Shown here piece by piece: positions 1 through 7,361 of a stretch of DNA of 18,972 nucleotides. The DNA is from Myxococcales bacterium (GTDB lineage: Bacteria; Myxococcota; Bradymonadia; UBA7976; UBA1532): contig JACKDM010000072.1 of NCBI GenBank assembly GCA_020633515.1, forward strand, positions 1-18,972. Direction: 5' to 3'. Within the stretch, counting starts at the first letter, position 1. Each line of letters begins with the position of its first letter. Under the pieces are notes generated by a model. It made no database searches, was not told the origin of the DNA, and saw only the letters and a program-made list of their open reading frames with translations. The translations under genes were made by a program, and so were the position numbers.

Positions 1-448
1 CTTCACCCTCGCGCTCCCGCTCGCGCCCACCGGCACCGACCGCCCGCTCGCCGCCACCCCCGCCGGCGGCACCCCGCGCAGCTTCCAGGGCTGCCGCGTG
101 CTCCTCGTCGAAGACAACCCCATCAACCGCCTCGTCGTCGAGGAGATGCTGCGCCGCCTCGGCTGCCGGATCACCGTCGCCGAAGACGGCGAGGACGCGC
201 TCCGCCACGTCGCCGAGCGCTTCGACATCGTGCTGATGGACTGCCAGATGCCCCGCATGGACGGCTACGAGGCCACCCGCGCGCTCCGCGACCGCGGCGT
301 CGACGGCCCGATCGTCGCGCTCACCGCGCACGCCATGGAGGGCGACCGCGAGCGCTGCCTCGCCGCCGGCATGGACGACTACGTCACCAAGCCCCTCTCC
401 CGCGACGGCCTCGTCGCGGTGATGGATCGCTGGATCCCGGCGCTGTGA
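1..448 (+). CDS. Hybrid histidine kinase, C-terminal part (partial, 5' end outside window)
   Basis: The reading frame is open from the first bases, so this is the 3' end of a longer gene. The first residues, FTLALPL, match the last strand of a HATPase_c kinase domain. A short Pro/Thr/Ala linker follows, then a complete receiver domain from about nt 98: acidic pair in LLVEDNP, phosphoacceptor Asp in IVLMDCQMP (about nt 238), conserved Thr in VALTAHA, and Lys in VTKPL. The protein ends soon after the receiver with no HPt domain. By family knowledge such proteins autophosphorylate on His and pass the phosphate to the receiver and then to a separate HPt protein. The receiver is very close in sequence to the last receiver of the kinase at 1121-2815. 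The sensor, HisKA and most of the ATPase domain lie upstream of the window. An internal GTG at 98 is not the real start. The gene converges on the rhodanese gene, with 12 nt between stops. Confidence 0.93.
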   Translation, partial: FTLALPLAPTGTDRPLAATPAGGTPRSFQGCRVLLVEDNPINRLVVEEMLRRLGCRITVAEDGEDALRHVAERFDIVLMDCQMPRMDGYEATRALRDRGVDGPIVALTAHAMEGDRERCLAAGMDDYVTKPLSRDGLVAVMDRWIPAL

Positions 449-460
449 CCGCCCGGGCGC

Positions 461-985
461 TCACTCCACCCGCCGATCGGCCGGCACCAGCCAGCTCCAC
501 GGCGCGCCGAAGGCGTGCACCCGCGCGGTCGGCGCCCCGCTCCCGTCGACCAGCGGCCGATCTTCGAGCGCCCAGCGGAAGATCGAGCCCTCGACGTTGA
601 CCACCGCGACGAAGCCCGCCGCCGCCATGCGCTCGGCGAAGACCGCCGACCGCCAGCCCACGCTGCAATAGACCGCCACCGCCCGATCACGCGGCACGTC
701 CGCGAGCGCGACCGCCGGATCGGCGTCGGGCGCCACCTGCCGCGCGCCCGGCAGATGACTCACCGCGTACTCCGCTGCGGTGCGCGCGTCGATCAGCAGC
801 GGCGGATCGGCCCCCGCCAGCCGCGCGGCGAGCGCCGCGGTCGTGATCGTCGGCACGCCCTCGAAGCGCCAGCCCAGCGCCCGATCGACCGCCCAGCCGG
901 CCGCGCGCCGGCCGCCGCACGCGGCGAGGCCGAGCGCGACGACGATGAAGACCGACGAGAGCACGAGGGCGGCGCGGCGTCTCAT
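461..985 (-). CDS. Rhodanese-domain lipoprotein
   Basis: 174 aa, ATG start at 985. Residues 1-23 form a lipoprotein signal: an Arg-rich start, a hydrophobic stretch and a lipobox LAAC with Cys23, so the mature protein is probably membrane-anchored in the envelope. Residues about 45-145 are a single rhodanese domain: LIDARTAAEY (64-73), HLPGAR, and an active-site loop CSVGWR with Cys107 as the persulfide-forming cysteine and Arg112 closing a six-residue loop. A six-residue loop is usual for sulfur-handling rhodaneses rather than Cdc25-type phosphatases. A short C-terminal tail (about 150-174) has no match I recognise. The physiological sulfur donor and acceptor cannot be told from sequence. 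The gene stands alone, convergent with the kinase fragment and divergent from the kinase at 1121; the two divergent starts share about 135 bp. Confidence 0.88.
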   Translation of the reverse strand: MRRRAALVLSSVFIVVALGLAACGGRRAAGWAVDRALGWRFEGVPTITTAALAARLAGADPPLLIDARTAAEYAVSHLPGARQVAPDADPAVALADVPRDRAVAVYCSVGWRSAVFAERMAAAGFVAVVNVEGSIFRWALEDRPLVDGSGAPTARVHAFGAPWSWLVPADRRVE

Positions 986-1019
986 GCCCGCATCATCCCC
1001 GCCGCGCTCCCCAGCGGCA

Positions 1020-1061
1020 ACGCAAGCTCACATACGTGTAGATCCACAGCGCTTCTTGCGT
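1020..1061. promoter_or_regulatory. Inverted repeat in divergent intergenic region (possible operator)
   Basis: ACGCAAG at 1020-1026 is repeated in inverted orientation as CTTGCGT at 1055-1061. The 28 bp between the arms are less GC-rich than the surroundings and include ACATACGTGTAG. The element lies between the divergent rhodanese and hybrid-kinase genes, where both promoters should be. No convincing -35/-10 pair was found, so a regulatory role is an inference. Confidence 0.25.
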
Positions 1062-1120
1062 AGCCCGCCCGAGTGGGGCACGCTGACGTCCCAGCGAGCT
1101 CCGCCGAGGGAGAGCGGCCC

Positions 1121-2815
1121 GTGGAGCGAGACACCATCCCCATCGAGACCGTGCCCGACGGCGCGGCCGCCGCCGCGACCGGCGTGCTCGCCGAGCTGCG
1201 CGCCGAGATCGACCGCCTGCGCCGCCACAACGCCGCGCTCGAAGCCGACTGGCGGCAGGCCACCGACGCCGGCCGCGCCCGCGCCGAGTTCCTCGCGGCG
1301 ATGAGCCACGAGATCCGCACCCCGATGAACGGGATCCTCGGCATGACCGGGCTGCTGCTCGACACCCGCCTCGACGAGACCCAGCACGACTACGTGCGCA
1401 CCGTGCGGCAGAGCGCCGAGGCGCTGCTCACCGTGCTCAACGACATCCTCGACTTCTCCAAGATCGAAGCCGGCCAGATCGACCTCGAGCGTGTCGCCTT
1501 CGACCCCCGCCGCACCGCCGACGAGGTCTGCGAGCTCCTCGGCGGGCAGGCGCTCGAGCGCGGGCTCACCCTCGTCGCCCACCTCGACCCCGCCGTGCCC
1601 TTCCGCGTCATGGGCGACGGCGGCCGGCTGCGGCAGGTCCTCATCAACCTCGTCGGCAACGCGATCAAGTTCACCGAGCGCGGCAGCGTCACCGTCGCCG
1701 TGCGCCCCGTCACCGACCCGCCCGGCGACGCGCTCTTGCGCTTCGAGGTCCGCGACACCGGCATGGGGATCCCGCCCGACCAGCTCGGCCGCCTCTTCGA
1801 GCCCTTCAGCCAGGCCGACGCCAGCATCAACCGCCGCTTCGGCGGCACCGGGCTCGGCCTCTTCATCAGCCGCACCCTCGTCGACCGCATGGGCGGCCAC
1901 CTCGAGGTCGCCTCGACCCCCGACGTCGGCTCGACCTTCTGGTTCGACCTCCCGCTCCCCGCCACCGAGAGCCAGCCCGCGCCGCCGATCGAGCCGGTCG
2001 CCGTGCTCATCGTCGAGCCGCGCGACACCGTCCGCATCGCGCTCGCCGACCGCCTCCGCGCCTGGGGCTGCCCGGTCGTCGCCGTCGCCGACGTCGTCAC
2101 CGCGCTCGCCGCCCCCGCCGACGACCGCCGCGTCGCGCTGCTCTCGGCGCACGCGCTCACCGACGGCGACGAAGCCAGCCGCCTCCGCGACGACGACCCC
2201 GAGCTGCGCGTCGTGCTCCTCACCGAGCGCCCCACCGAGCGCCCGCCGCCCGGCGTCTACCGCGTCCTCGTCGAGCCGATCGGCGACGCCCGCCTCGCCG
2301 ACGCGCTGTGGTCGGTCATCGACCCCGAGGCCGCCGCCGTCCGCCGCGCCCACCGCGACGGCCCCACCACCGACGCCCCCCACCGCGGCGGCCGGGTGCT
2401 GCTCGTCGAAGACAACCCCGTCAACCGCCGCGTCGCCTCGCTCATGCTCCGCAAGCGCGGCCACGGCTGCGACGTCGCCGCCAACGGCCGCGAGGCCATC
2501 GAGATGTGGCGCGCCCGCCGCTACGACCTGATCCTGATGGACTGCCAGATGCCCGAGCTCGACGGCTACGCGGCCACCCGCGAGATCCGCGCGCTCGAAG
2601 AGGGCGGCGAGCGCATCCCCATCATCGCCATGACCGCCGAGGCGATGCGCGGCGACCGCGAGCGCTGCCTCGCCGCCGGCATGGACGACTACGTCGCCAA
2701 GCCCGTGCGCGCCCAGGCGCTCTACGCCATGCTCGACCGCCACCTCCCCGACGTCGTGCCCGTCGAAGACGACACCCTCCCCGAGATCGACGCCGACGCC
2801 TCGATCGAGGATTGA
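1121..2815 (+). CDS. Hybrid histidine kinase with degenerate and intact receiver domains
   Basis: 564 aa from the GTG at 1121, chosen because GAGGGAGAG lies just upstream; an earlier in-frame GTG at 1073 has no such site. No membrane segment or recognisable sensor domain is visible, so it is probably cytosolic. A short coiled coil (about 20-52) leads into HisKA with the phosphoacceptor His63 in SHEIRTPMN. The ATPase domain follows, with N box at Asn180 (VGNAIKF), G1 DTGMGIP (212-218), F box FEPFSQ and G2 GGTGLGL (241-247). Residues about 293-401 have receiver-like spacing but lack the expected phosphoacceptor ([11 protein letters not shown] where LLMDxxMP is usual) and have EP in place of KP, so this is probably a pseudo-receiver. 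The last receiver (about 425-545) is intact: acidic pair in LLVEDNP, Asp474 in ILMDCQMP, Thr in AMTAEA and Lys527. No HPt domain is present. The architecture resembles BarA-type kinases without the N-terminal sensor. The TPR gene starts 2 nt downstream. Confidence 0.93.
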   Translation: MERDTIPIETVPDGAAAAATGVLAELRAEIDRLRRHNAALEADWRQATDAGRARAEFLAAMSHEIRTPMNGILGMTGLLLDTRLDETQHDYVRTVRQSAEALLTVLNDILDFSKIEAGQIDLERVAFDPRRTADEVCELLGGQALERGLTLVAHLDPAVPFRVMGDGGRLRQVLINLVGNAIKFTERGSVTVAVRPVTDPPGDALLRFEVRDTGMGIPPDQLGRLFEPFSQADASINRRFGGTGLGLFISRTLVDRMGGHLEVASTPDVGSTFWFDLPLPATESQPAPPIEPVAVLIVEPRDTVRIALADRLRAWGCPVVAVADVVTALAAPADDRRVALLSAHALTDGDEASRLRDDDPELRVVLLTERPTERPPPGVYRVLVEPIGDARLADALWSVIDPEAAAVRRAHRDGPTTDAPHRGGRVLLVEDNPVNRRVASLMLRKRGHGCDVAANGREAIEMWRARRYDLILMDCQMPELDGYAATREIRALEEGGERIPIIAMTAEAMRGDRERCLAAGMDDYVAKPVRAQALYAMLDRHLPDVVPVEDDTLPEIDADASIED

Positions 2816-2817
2816 AG

Positions 2818-4065
2818 ATGCGCGCCGTCATCCTGCTGCAAGTCGTGCTGCTCGCCGTCACCGGCGCCCTGCTCGCGCTCGTGCTCGCCGATCGCGGCGA
2901 CCGCGCCGACCGCGAAGACCGCGCCGCCGCGCTCACCGCTCGCGCCGCCGCGCTCGAAGCCGAGGGCCGCTTCGCCGCCGCCGCGCTCGCCCATGAACGC
3001 GCCGCCCGGATCACCGCCGATCCCGCCTCCATCGACGCCGCGCTCGACGCCGCGAACCGCGCCGAGGCGCTCGCGATCGTCGCCGCCGATGCGCTCCCGC
3101 CCCCGAGCGAGCGCGCCCGCCTCGACGCGCTCGCCGAGGCCATCGCCGCCGCGCCCGGCGCCGCCGATCGAATCACCGCCGCGCTGCTCGACGCGGTGCG
3201 CGAGCGCGTCCGCGGCAACCTCGACGCCGCCGGCAAGCGCCTCGAAGAGGCCCGCGCCACCGGCGACGACGACCCCTGGTTCGACTGGCAGCTCGGCGCC
3301 ATCTACCTCCAGCAGGGCCGCACCACCGACGCCGTCGCCCGCCTCGAAGCGCTCGCCCGCGCCCGCCCCGGCTTCGGCCCCGGGCTGCACCGCCTCGGGC
3401 TCGCCTACCTCGCCGACAAGCGCGACGAGGCCGCGATCGGGGCGCTGCAACGCGCGATCACCGCCGGCGCCGGCCCCGACGCCGCGCTCGACCTCGCCCG
3501 GATCTTCCTCGCCCGCCAGATGTGGGCCGAGGCGATCCCCCACCTCGAAGCCGTCCTGCGCGGCCGCGGCGGCGACGTCGAGGCGCTGCGCCTGCTCGCC
3601 GCCGCGCACTTCCGCCTCGGCCGCCACGAGCTCGCCGCGCGCACCTACCGCGCCGCGCACCGCCTCGACCTCGACCCCCGCACCCTGCTCTCGGCCGCGA
3701 TCGCGCTCGCCGCCGGCGGCAAGCAGGGCGAGGCGCTCGCGGTGCTCGACGACCTGCAACCCCGCGCCGCCGAGCTGCCCGAGGTCGCGTGGCAGCGCGC
3801 CCGGATCCTGCTCGACCTCGACCGCCGCACCGAGGCGCAGGTCGCGCTGCGCACCTACCTCGCCGCCGCCGCCGGCCGCCCCGAAGAGGCCGAGCGCGTC
3901 GCGCAGGCCCGGCGGTTGCTCGGCGAGGCGCCCGCGCCCGCTGCCATGCCCGCCGATGCCATCGCGCCCGCTGCCACCCCGCCCGCTGCCACCCCGCCCG
4001 CTGTCATGCCTGCCATCGATGGCACCCCGCCCCGGCCGCCGTCCTTCGTGCCCGCCGGCCCCTGA
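2818..4065 (+). CDS. Membrane-anchored TPR-repeat protein
   Basis: 415 aa, starting at the ATG 2 nt after the kinase stop, so almost certainly cotranscribed and perhaps translationally coupled. The same frame is open far upstream, but that stretch lies inside the kinase gene in another frame and is not used. Residues 5-24 (ILLQVVLLAVTGALLALVLA) form one hydrophobic helix without a clear cleavage site, so a signal anchor is likely. The body is helical and Ala/Leu/Arg-rich. TPR-like helix pairs are visible at about 40-68, 154-184, 187-215, 220-248, 254-282 and 303-350, with the usual small and aromatic residues (for example WQLGAIYLQQGR, LGLAYLADKRDEAA). The last 45 residues are a disordered Ala/Pro tail with PAATPP repeats, which includes one GATGCCATC motif. 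The function is unknown; TPR proteins usually scaffold protein complexes. Its place beside the kinase suggests a signalling or envelope role, which is inference. Confidence 0.88.
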   Translation: MRAVILLQVVLLAVTGALLALVLADRGDRADREDRAAALTARAAALEAEGRFAAAALAHERAARITADPASIDAALDAANRAEALAIVAADALPPPSERARLDALAEAIAAAPGAADRITAALLDAVRERVRGNLDAAGKRLEEARATGDDDPWFDWQLGAIYLQQGRTTDAVARLEALARARPGFGPGLHRLGLAYLADKRDEAAIGALQRAITAGAGPDAALDLARIFLARQMWAEAIPHLEAVLRGRGGDVEALRLLAAAHFRLGRHELAARTYRAAHRLDLDPRTLLSAAIALAAGGKQGEALAVLDDLQPRAAELPEVAWQRARILLDLDRRTEAQVALRTYLAAAAGRPEEAERVAQARRLLGEAPAPAAMPADAIAPAATPPAATPPAVMPAIDGTPPRPPSFVPAGP

Positions 4066-4076
4066 TCGGCCGCCCG

Positions 4077-4091
4077 CCCCCCGTTCGGGGG
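4077..4091 (+). terminator. GC hairpin after the kinase-TPR operon
   Basis: A run of Cs, the loop GTTC and a run of five Gs form a 5-bp GC stem starting 12 nt after the TPR stop codon. There is no T tract, so it is at best a weak or factor-assisted terminator. Confidence 0.3.
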
Positions 4092-4114
4092 ATGCCCCTC
4101 CCGCCGCGCGCGCC

Positions 4115-4122
4115 GCTATGGT
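4115..4122 (+). promoter_or_regulatory. GCTATGGT element upstream of the DUF4157 gene (putative -10)
   Basis: GCTATGGT, containing TATGGT (4 of 6 to TATAAT), ends 27 nt before the ATG at 4150. The same octamer sits at 18059-18066, 32 nt before another ATG. I see no good -35 at 16-18 bp upstream. The recurrence at a similar distance from two start codons is the main support. Confidence 0.3.
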
Positions 4123-4149
4123 CGAGCGAGCATCCGCGAGGAGGATCCG

Positions 4150-6573
4150 ATGCCGAAGTCGACCCCCGCCCCGGCCCCGAAGCCGCAGCGCCCGACCCCC
4201 GAGGGCGCGGCCCCGCAGAAGACCGATCTCGCCGGGCTCGCCGCGCTCCAGCGGCGCATGGGCAACCGCGCCACGGTGCGGCTGCTCGGCGGTGAGACCC
4301 TGCGCGCGGTCGCCCGGCAGGGCATGAGCGGGCCGGGATCGACGCTGAGCCATCACGCGACGCTGCAACGCAGCCTCGGCGCGTATGACATCAGCGGCGT
4401 GCGATCCCACATCGGGCGCGCGGCGGGCGACGCCACATCACTGCTCGGCGCGAAGGGCTATGCCATGGGCGAGGCGATGGCGTTCTCGCGGCCGCCCGAC
4501 CTGCGCAGCGCCGCGCACGAGATGGCGCACGTGCTCGGGCAGCGAGTGGGCTTCATGCCATCGGGTGCGCACGGGCGGGCGGGGGATGGCTACGAGCGCT
4601 TCGCCGAAGGCTTCGCCGAGACCGTCACCCGCGGGCGATCGGTCGAGGGGCTCGTCGATCGCACCCTCGGCCGCGGCGCGATGCGGCCGCGGGCGAAGTC
4701 GGCCAAGGCGCCGGTGCAGTTCGAGATCGGCCCCGGGCAGCACGGCGCGATCGTGACGGGGCATGCCTTCTTCTACGAGGCCGTCGCGTGCGGCAAGGAT
4801 CACTACCTGCTCTATGATGTCGTGCACGAGGACTTCGAACCGCGGAAGGTCTCGGCGAGCGACCCGGACTACAAGGTGATCAAGAAGCCCGAAGAGGCGC
4901 AGGCGTGGCTCGCGAAGCGGCCCAAGAAGCAGTCGTCGAAGGACAAGTCCGGCACGAAGAAGGTGAGCTTCGAAGTCGACCCGCCCGAGACCGATGTCGA
5001 CGAGATCGACGACGAGATCCCGATCTCATCGGACTTCGTCTCGATGTACGACGAGCTGCCGCTCAAGCGACGCAGCACCGATTCCGGGCTGCTCAGCCGC
5101 ACCTCGCTCAAGGCGAAGGGTGGCGGTCGCAGCAAGATATCGAAGCTGCTCTCGCGCTCGACGGCGACGCTGTATCAGACGAAGTACACCGAGCTGCTCG
5201 ACGCGCTCGATGCCTATGGCAAGGCGACGAGCGATGAGGATCGCCACAAGCCGCTCGCCGACATCATCGGGCACGCCCAGCACTGGCTCGCGACCCACCC
5301 CCGGGCGAGCCGGGCGCACGGGGACTCGCTCGAGCACCAGGCGAAGTTCAGCGCGGTCGAGGCGGTGCGCGACGCGGCGCGCGAGGAGTTCATGCAGCTC
5401 GCCGGTGGCCGGCTCACCGCCGATCCCGACGCGATGGGACAAAACGAGCGCATGATGTACATGCTCGATGACATCCTGCGCGACCCGCTCTTCGCCGCGA
5501 TCTACGATGCCATGCACCATGGCATCTTCGACGGGTTGATGCGGTCTCTGAAGAAGGGGCGCACCTACGTCAAGATGCTGCCGGTCGTCAACCTCGTCGA
5601 GCTCGCCCGCGAGTCGCGGAAGGCCAACCGCCGCAAGGAGCGCAGCCGCGCGATGCAGGAGATCGGCGACCAGAGCGGACAGCCGCTGCTGGCGCACGTC
5701 GGGCACGCGCTCTCCGAGCACTACCGTGAGCGTCGGAAGAAGATCCGGATCACCGGCGGCGTGTCGGCGTTGCTGACGCCGCTGACGTTCGCCTTCCCGT
5801 TCTCGGCGGCGATCGGCCAGGGCGCGTCGGGGCTGACCGATGTCGGCGGGCAGGCGGTGGCGAAGGCGATCGACAAGCCGACCGAGAAGCTCGTGTCCTT
5901 CGCCTCGGAGAAGGGCATCGGGTGGGGCAAGGACAAGGATCACGAGCGCCGGGGTGGCAAGGCGCTCACCGAGGCGTTCGCCGCGGCGGTCTCGCGCTTC
6001 ACGCTCGACCCGGAGGTCATCCGCGCGATCGTGCTCTACCTCGGCCTCGGCCCGCGCGAGGACGACGACTCGCCGCAGGAGCGGTCGCGGCTCGCGCTCA
6101 AGGAGATGCTCGGGGCCGATCCCCAAGAGGATCTGCTCGACGTCGAGGAACCGAGCAAGGAGGACAAGTGGATCAAGGCGCGGCTGACCGCGCGCCAGAA
6201 GGGCAAGGGAGTGGGCCCCGATGACAAGGACTACAGCGCGCTGGTGAGCGATGACGCCGAAGACAAGGACATGAACTGGCTGCGCGCGCTGTGGATGTCG
6301 GAGGGCTTCCTCGGCGACGAGGAGCGCCGGGGCAAGAGCGGCGCGAAGAAGCTCGTCAAGGACGAGGCGGCGTCGTCGAAGGACGATGAGAGCAAGGAGC
6401 TGCTCACCGGGCTCGGGAGCGGCAAGAAGGATGAGAGCAAAGGTGTCATGCAGTCGATGCGGAGCTTGTTCGCCTGGAAGTCGGGGGCGAAGGCGAAGGC
6501 GAAGTCGAAGTCGAAGTCGAGCAAGGCGCTGTCGACCTTCGATGTGATCGACGACGACTTCTTCGACTCCTGA
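4150..6573 (+). CDS. DUF4157 (eCIS-core) domain protein with large unassigned C-terminal body
   Basis: 807 aa; the start is fixed by GAGGAGG 5 nt before the ATG. A Pro-rich lead (1-24) is followed by LQRRMGNRATVRLL (33-46), the LQRxxGNRAV-type motif common near the N-terminus of DUF4157 proteins. Residues about 66-175 match DUF4157: LGAYDISGVRSHIG, LLGAKGYAMGEAMAFS, then HEMAH (123-127), an intact HExxH zinc-protease motif. ERFAEGFAE (149-157) supplies possible third ligands (Glu149, Glu153 or Glu157). By family knowledge DUF4157 proteins are abundant around extracellular contractile injection systems and are often effectors or their carriers. The remaining 630 residues match nothing I know: an acidic, Ser/Lys-rich linker (about 255-335), a long helical region (340-530), one hydrophobic segment (535-560) that could insert in a membrane, and a charged tail with AKAKAKSKSKSSKA and DDDFFDS. 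No sheath, tube or baseplate genes lie in the window. It converges on the C39-like gene with 5 nt between stop codons. It uses more mixed third bases than the kinase genes. Confidence 0.85.
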   Translation: MPKSTPAPAPKPQRPTPEGAAPQKTDLAGLAALQRRMGNRATVRLLGGETLRAVARQGMSGPGSTLSHHATLQRSLGAYDISGVRSHIGRAAGDATSLLGAKGYAMGEAMAFSRPPDLRSAAHEMAHVLGQRVGFMPSGAHGRAGDGYERFAEGFAETVTRGRSVEGLVDRTLGRGAMRPRAKSAKAPVQFEIGPGQHGAIVTGHAFFYEAVACGKDHYLLYDVVHEDFEPRKVSASDPDYKVIKKPEEAQAWLAKRPKKQSSKDKSGTKKVSFEVDPPETDVDEIDDEIPISSDFVSMYDELPLKRRSTDSGLLSRTSLKAKGGGRSKISKLLSRSTATLYQTKYTELLDALDAYGKATSDEDRHKPLADIIGHAQHWLATHPRASRAHGDSLEHQAKFSAVEAVRDAAREEFMQLAGGRLTADPDAMGQNERMMYMLDDILRDPLFAAIYDAMHHGIFDGLMRSLKKGRTYVKMLPVVNLVELARESRKANRRKERSRAMQEIGDQSGQPLLAHVGHALSEHYRERRKKIRITGGVSALLTPLTFAFPFSAAIGQGASGLTDVGGQAVAKAIDKPTEKLVSFASEKGIGWGKDKDHERRGGKALTEAFAAAVSRFTLDPEVIRAIVLYLGLGPREDDDSPQERSRLALKEMLGADPQEDLLDVEEPSKEDKWIKARLTARQKGKGVGPDDKDYSALVSDDAEDKDMNWLRALWMSEGFLGDEERRGKSGAKKLVKDEAASSKDDESKELLTGLGSGKKDESKGVMQSMRSLFAWKSGAKAKAKSKSKSSKALSTFDVIDDDFFDS

Positions 6574-6578
6574 TCGGG

Positions 6579-7361
6579 CTACCGCGCGCTGCGGGCGAGC
6601 TCGGCGGCGAGCAGCGCGCGGGCGGCGCGCAGCTCGGGGTCGTCGGGGGTGACTGCGAGCGCGCGGTCGAGCAGCGCGAGCCCGTCGGCGTAGGCGCCGG
6701 CCGCCACCCGATCGGCGGCGCGGCGGCGCCACTCCTCGGCGCGATAGCGGGCGTCACCCTGCCGCCAGCGATCGGCGTCGGGCGGGGCGGGTGATGCCAT
6801 GCGGCGGATGAGGACGCCGCCGGCGAGGGCGCGTTCGAAGGCATCGGCGGCGAGGTGGCGGCGGCCGGGCGCCGTCGGGTCGAGCACCTGCCAGCCGGTG
6901 GCGTCGCGGCCGGTGACGACGATGGCATGTACGCCGCCGGCTTGATGCAGCAGCGCGATGGGGGCGAGGCCGGCGGCGAGCGCGCGGTGCAGCATGGCGG
7001 CGTCGGCAGGAGCGACGAGCGCTTCGAAGCCATGGGGGGCGATGCCTTCGGCGAGGTCGAGCCAGGCGACGCCGTCGGCGTGCACGCGGAGGGTGGCGAC
7101 GAACGGGCGGAGCGCGAGCGGGTGGCCTTGCGATGCCATGACCATCACCGCGGCGGCGGCGGCGCACCAGGGCGCGCGGCCCTGCTCGACGTAGGGCACG
7201 GCGAGCTGGACGGGGGCCGATGGCATCGCGCCGGGTGGCATCGCGCCGGGCCGCATCTCAACGGATGGCATCGCGCCCGATGGCATCTCACCGGATGGCA
7301 TCGCGCCAGCGGTCACGGTGGCCGGCGGCGCGAGCAGCAGCGCGGCGAGCAGGGTGATCAC
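6579..7361 (-). CDS. C39-like (papain-fold) cysteine peptidase with C-terminal helical repeat
   Basis: 260 aa, GTG start at 7361 inside the GTGA overlap with the TSP3 gene stop, so translation is probably coupled. Residues 1-19 are a short signal peptide ending near TAGA. Residues 19-48 are a pentapeptide repeat of the type [10 protein letters not shown]. Residues about 51-185 fit the Peptidase_C39_2 family: Gln60 (oxyanion hole), nucleophile Cys66 in APWCAAAA, His145 in GGVHAIVV and Asp161 in VLDPTAPG. All four catalytic positions are therefore present. The C-terminal 60 residues (about 200-258) look like one or two TPR-type helix pairs ([24 protein letters not shown]). C39 peptidases are best known for cutting double-glycine leaders in ABC exporters, but no transporter is attached here; stand-alone exported members have varied or unknown substrates. 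The operon partners are the collagen-like and TSP3 proteins, which could be substrates (inference). Inactive substrate-binding use cannot be excluded. Confidence 0.8.
   Translation of the reverse strand: MITLLAALLLAPPATVTAGAMPSGEMPSGAMPSVEMRPGAMPPGAMPSAPVQLAVPYVEQGRAPWCAAAAAVMVMASQGHPLALRPFVATLRVHADGVAWLDLAEGIAPHGFEALVAPADAAMLHRALAAGLAPIALLHQAGGVHAIVVTGRDATGWQVLDPTAPGRRHLAADAFERALAGGVLIRRMASPAPPDADRWRQGDARYRAEEWRRRAADRVAAGAYADGLALLDRALAVTPDDPELRAARALLAAELARSAR
7219..7302 (-). repeat. Short tandem repeat encoding GAMPS-type pentapeptides
   Basis: This direct repeat of about 15 bp is built around GGCGCGATGCCATCC and variants (coding strand). It encodes the [22 protein letters not shown] segment just after the signal peptide of the C39-like protein. 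Four of the copies contain the exact GATGCCATC motif. Unit boundaries are approximate because several copies have diverged. Confidence 0.7.

Noticed and set aside
1028..4410. Long minus-strand open frames opposite the kinase and TPR genes (1028-2743 and 2722-4410)
   Set aside because: They are opposite genes with clear family motifs, have Gly/Ala/Arg-rich low-complexity translations, and exist because stop codons are rare at this GC content.
5026..6732. 568-residue minus-strand open frame opposite the DUF4157 gene
   Set aside because: Arg/Leu-rich translation with no domain; it runs across the convergent stop region and into the C39-like gene. The plus-strand frame has a strong ribosome-binding site and family motifs.
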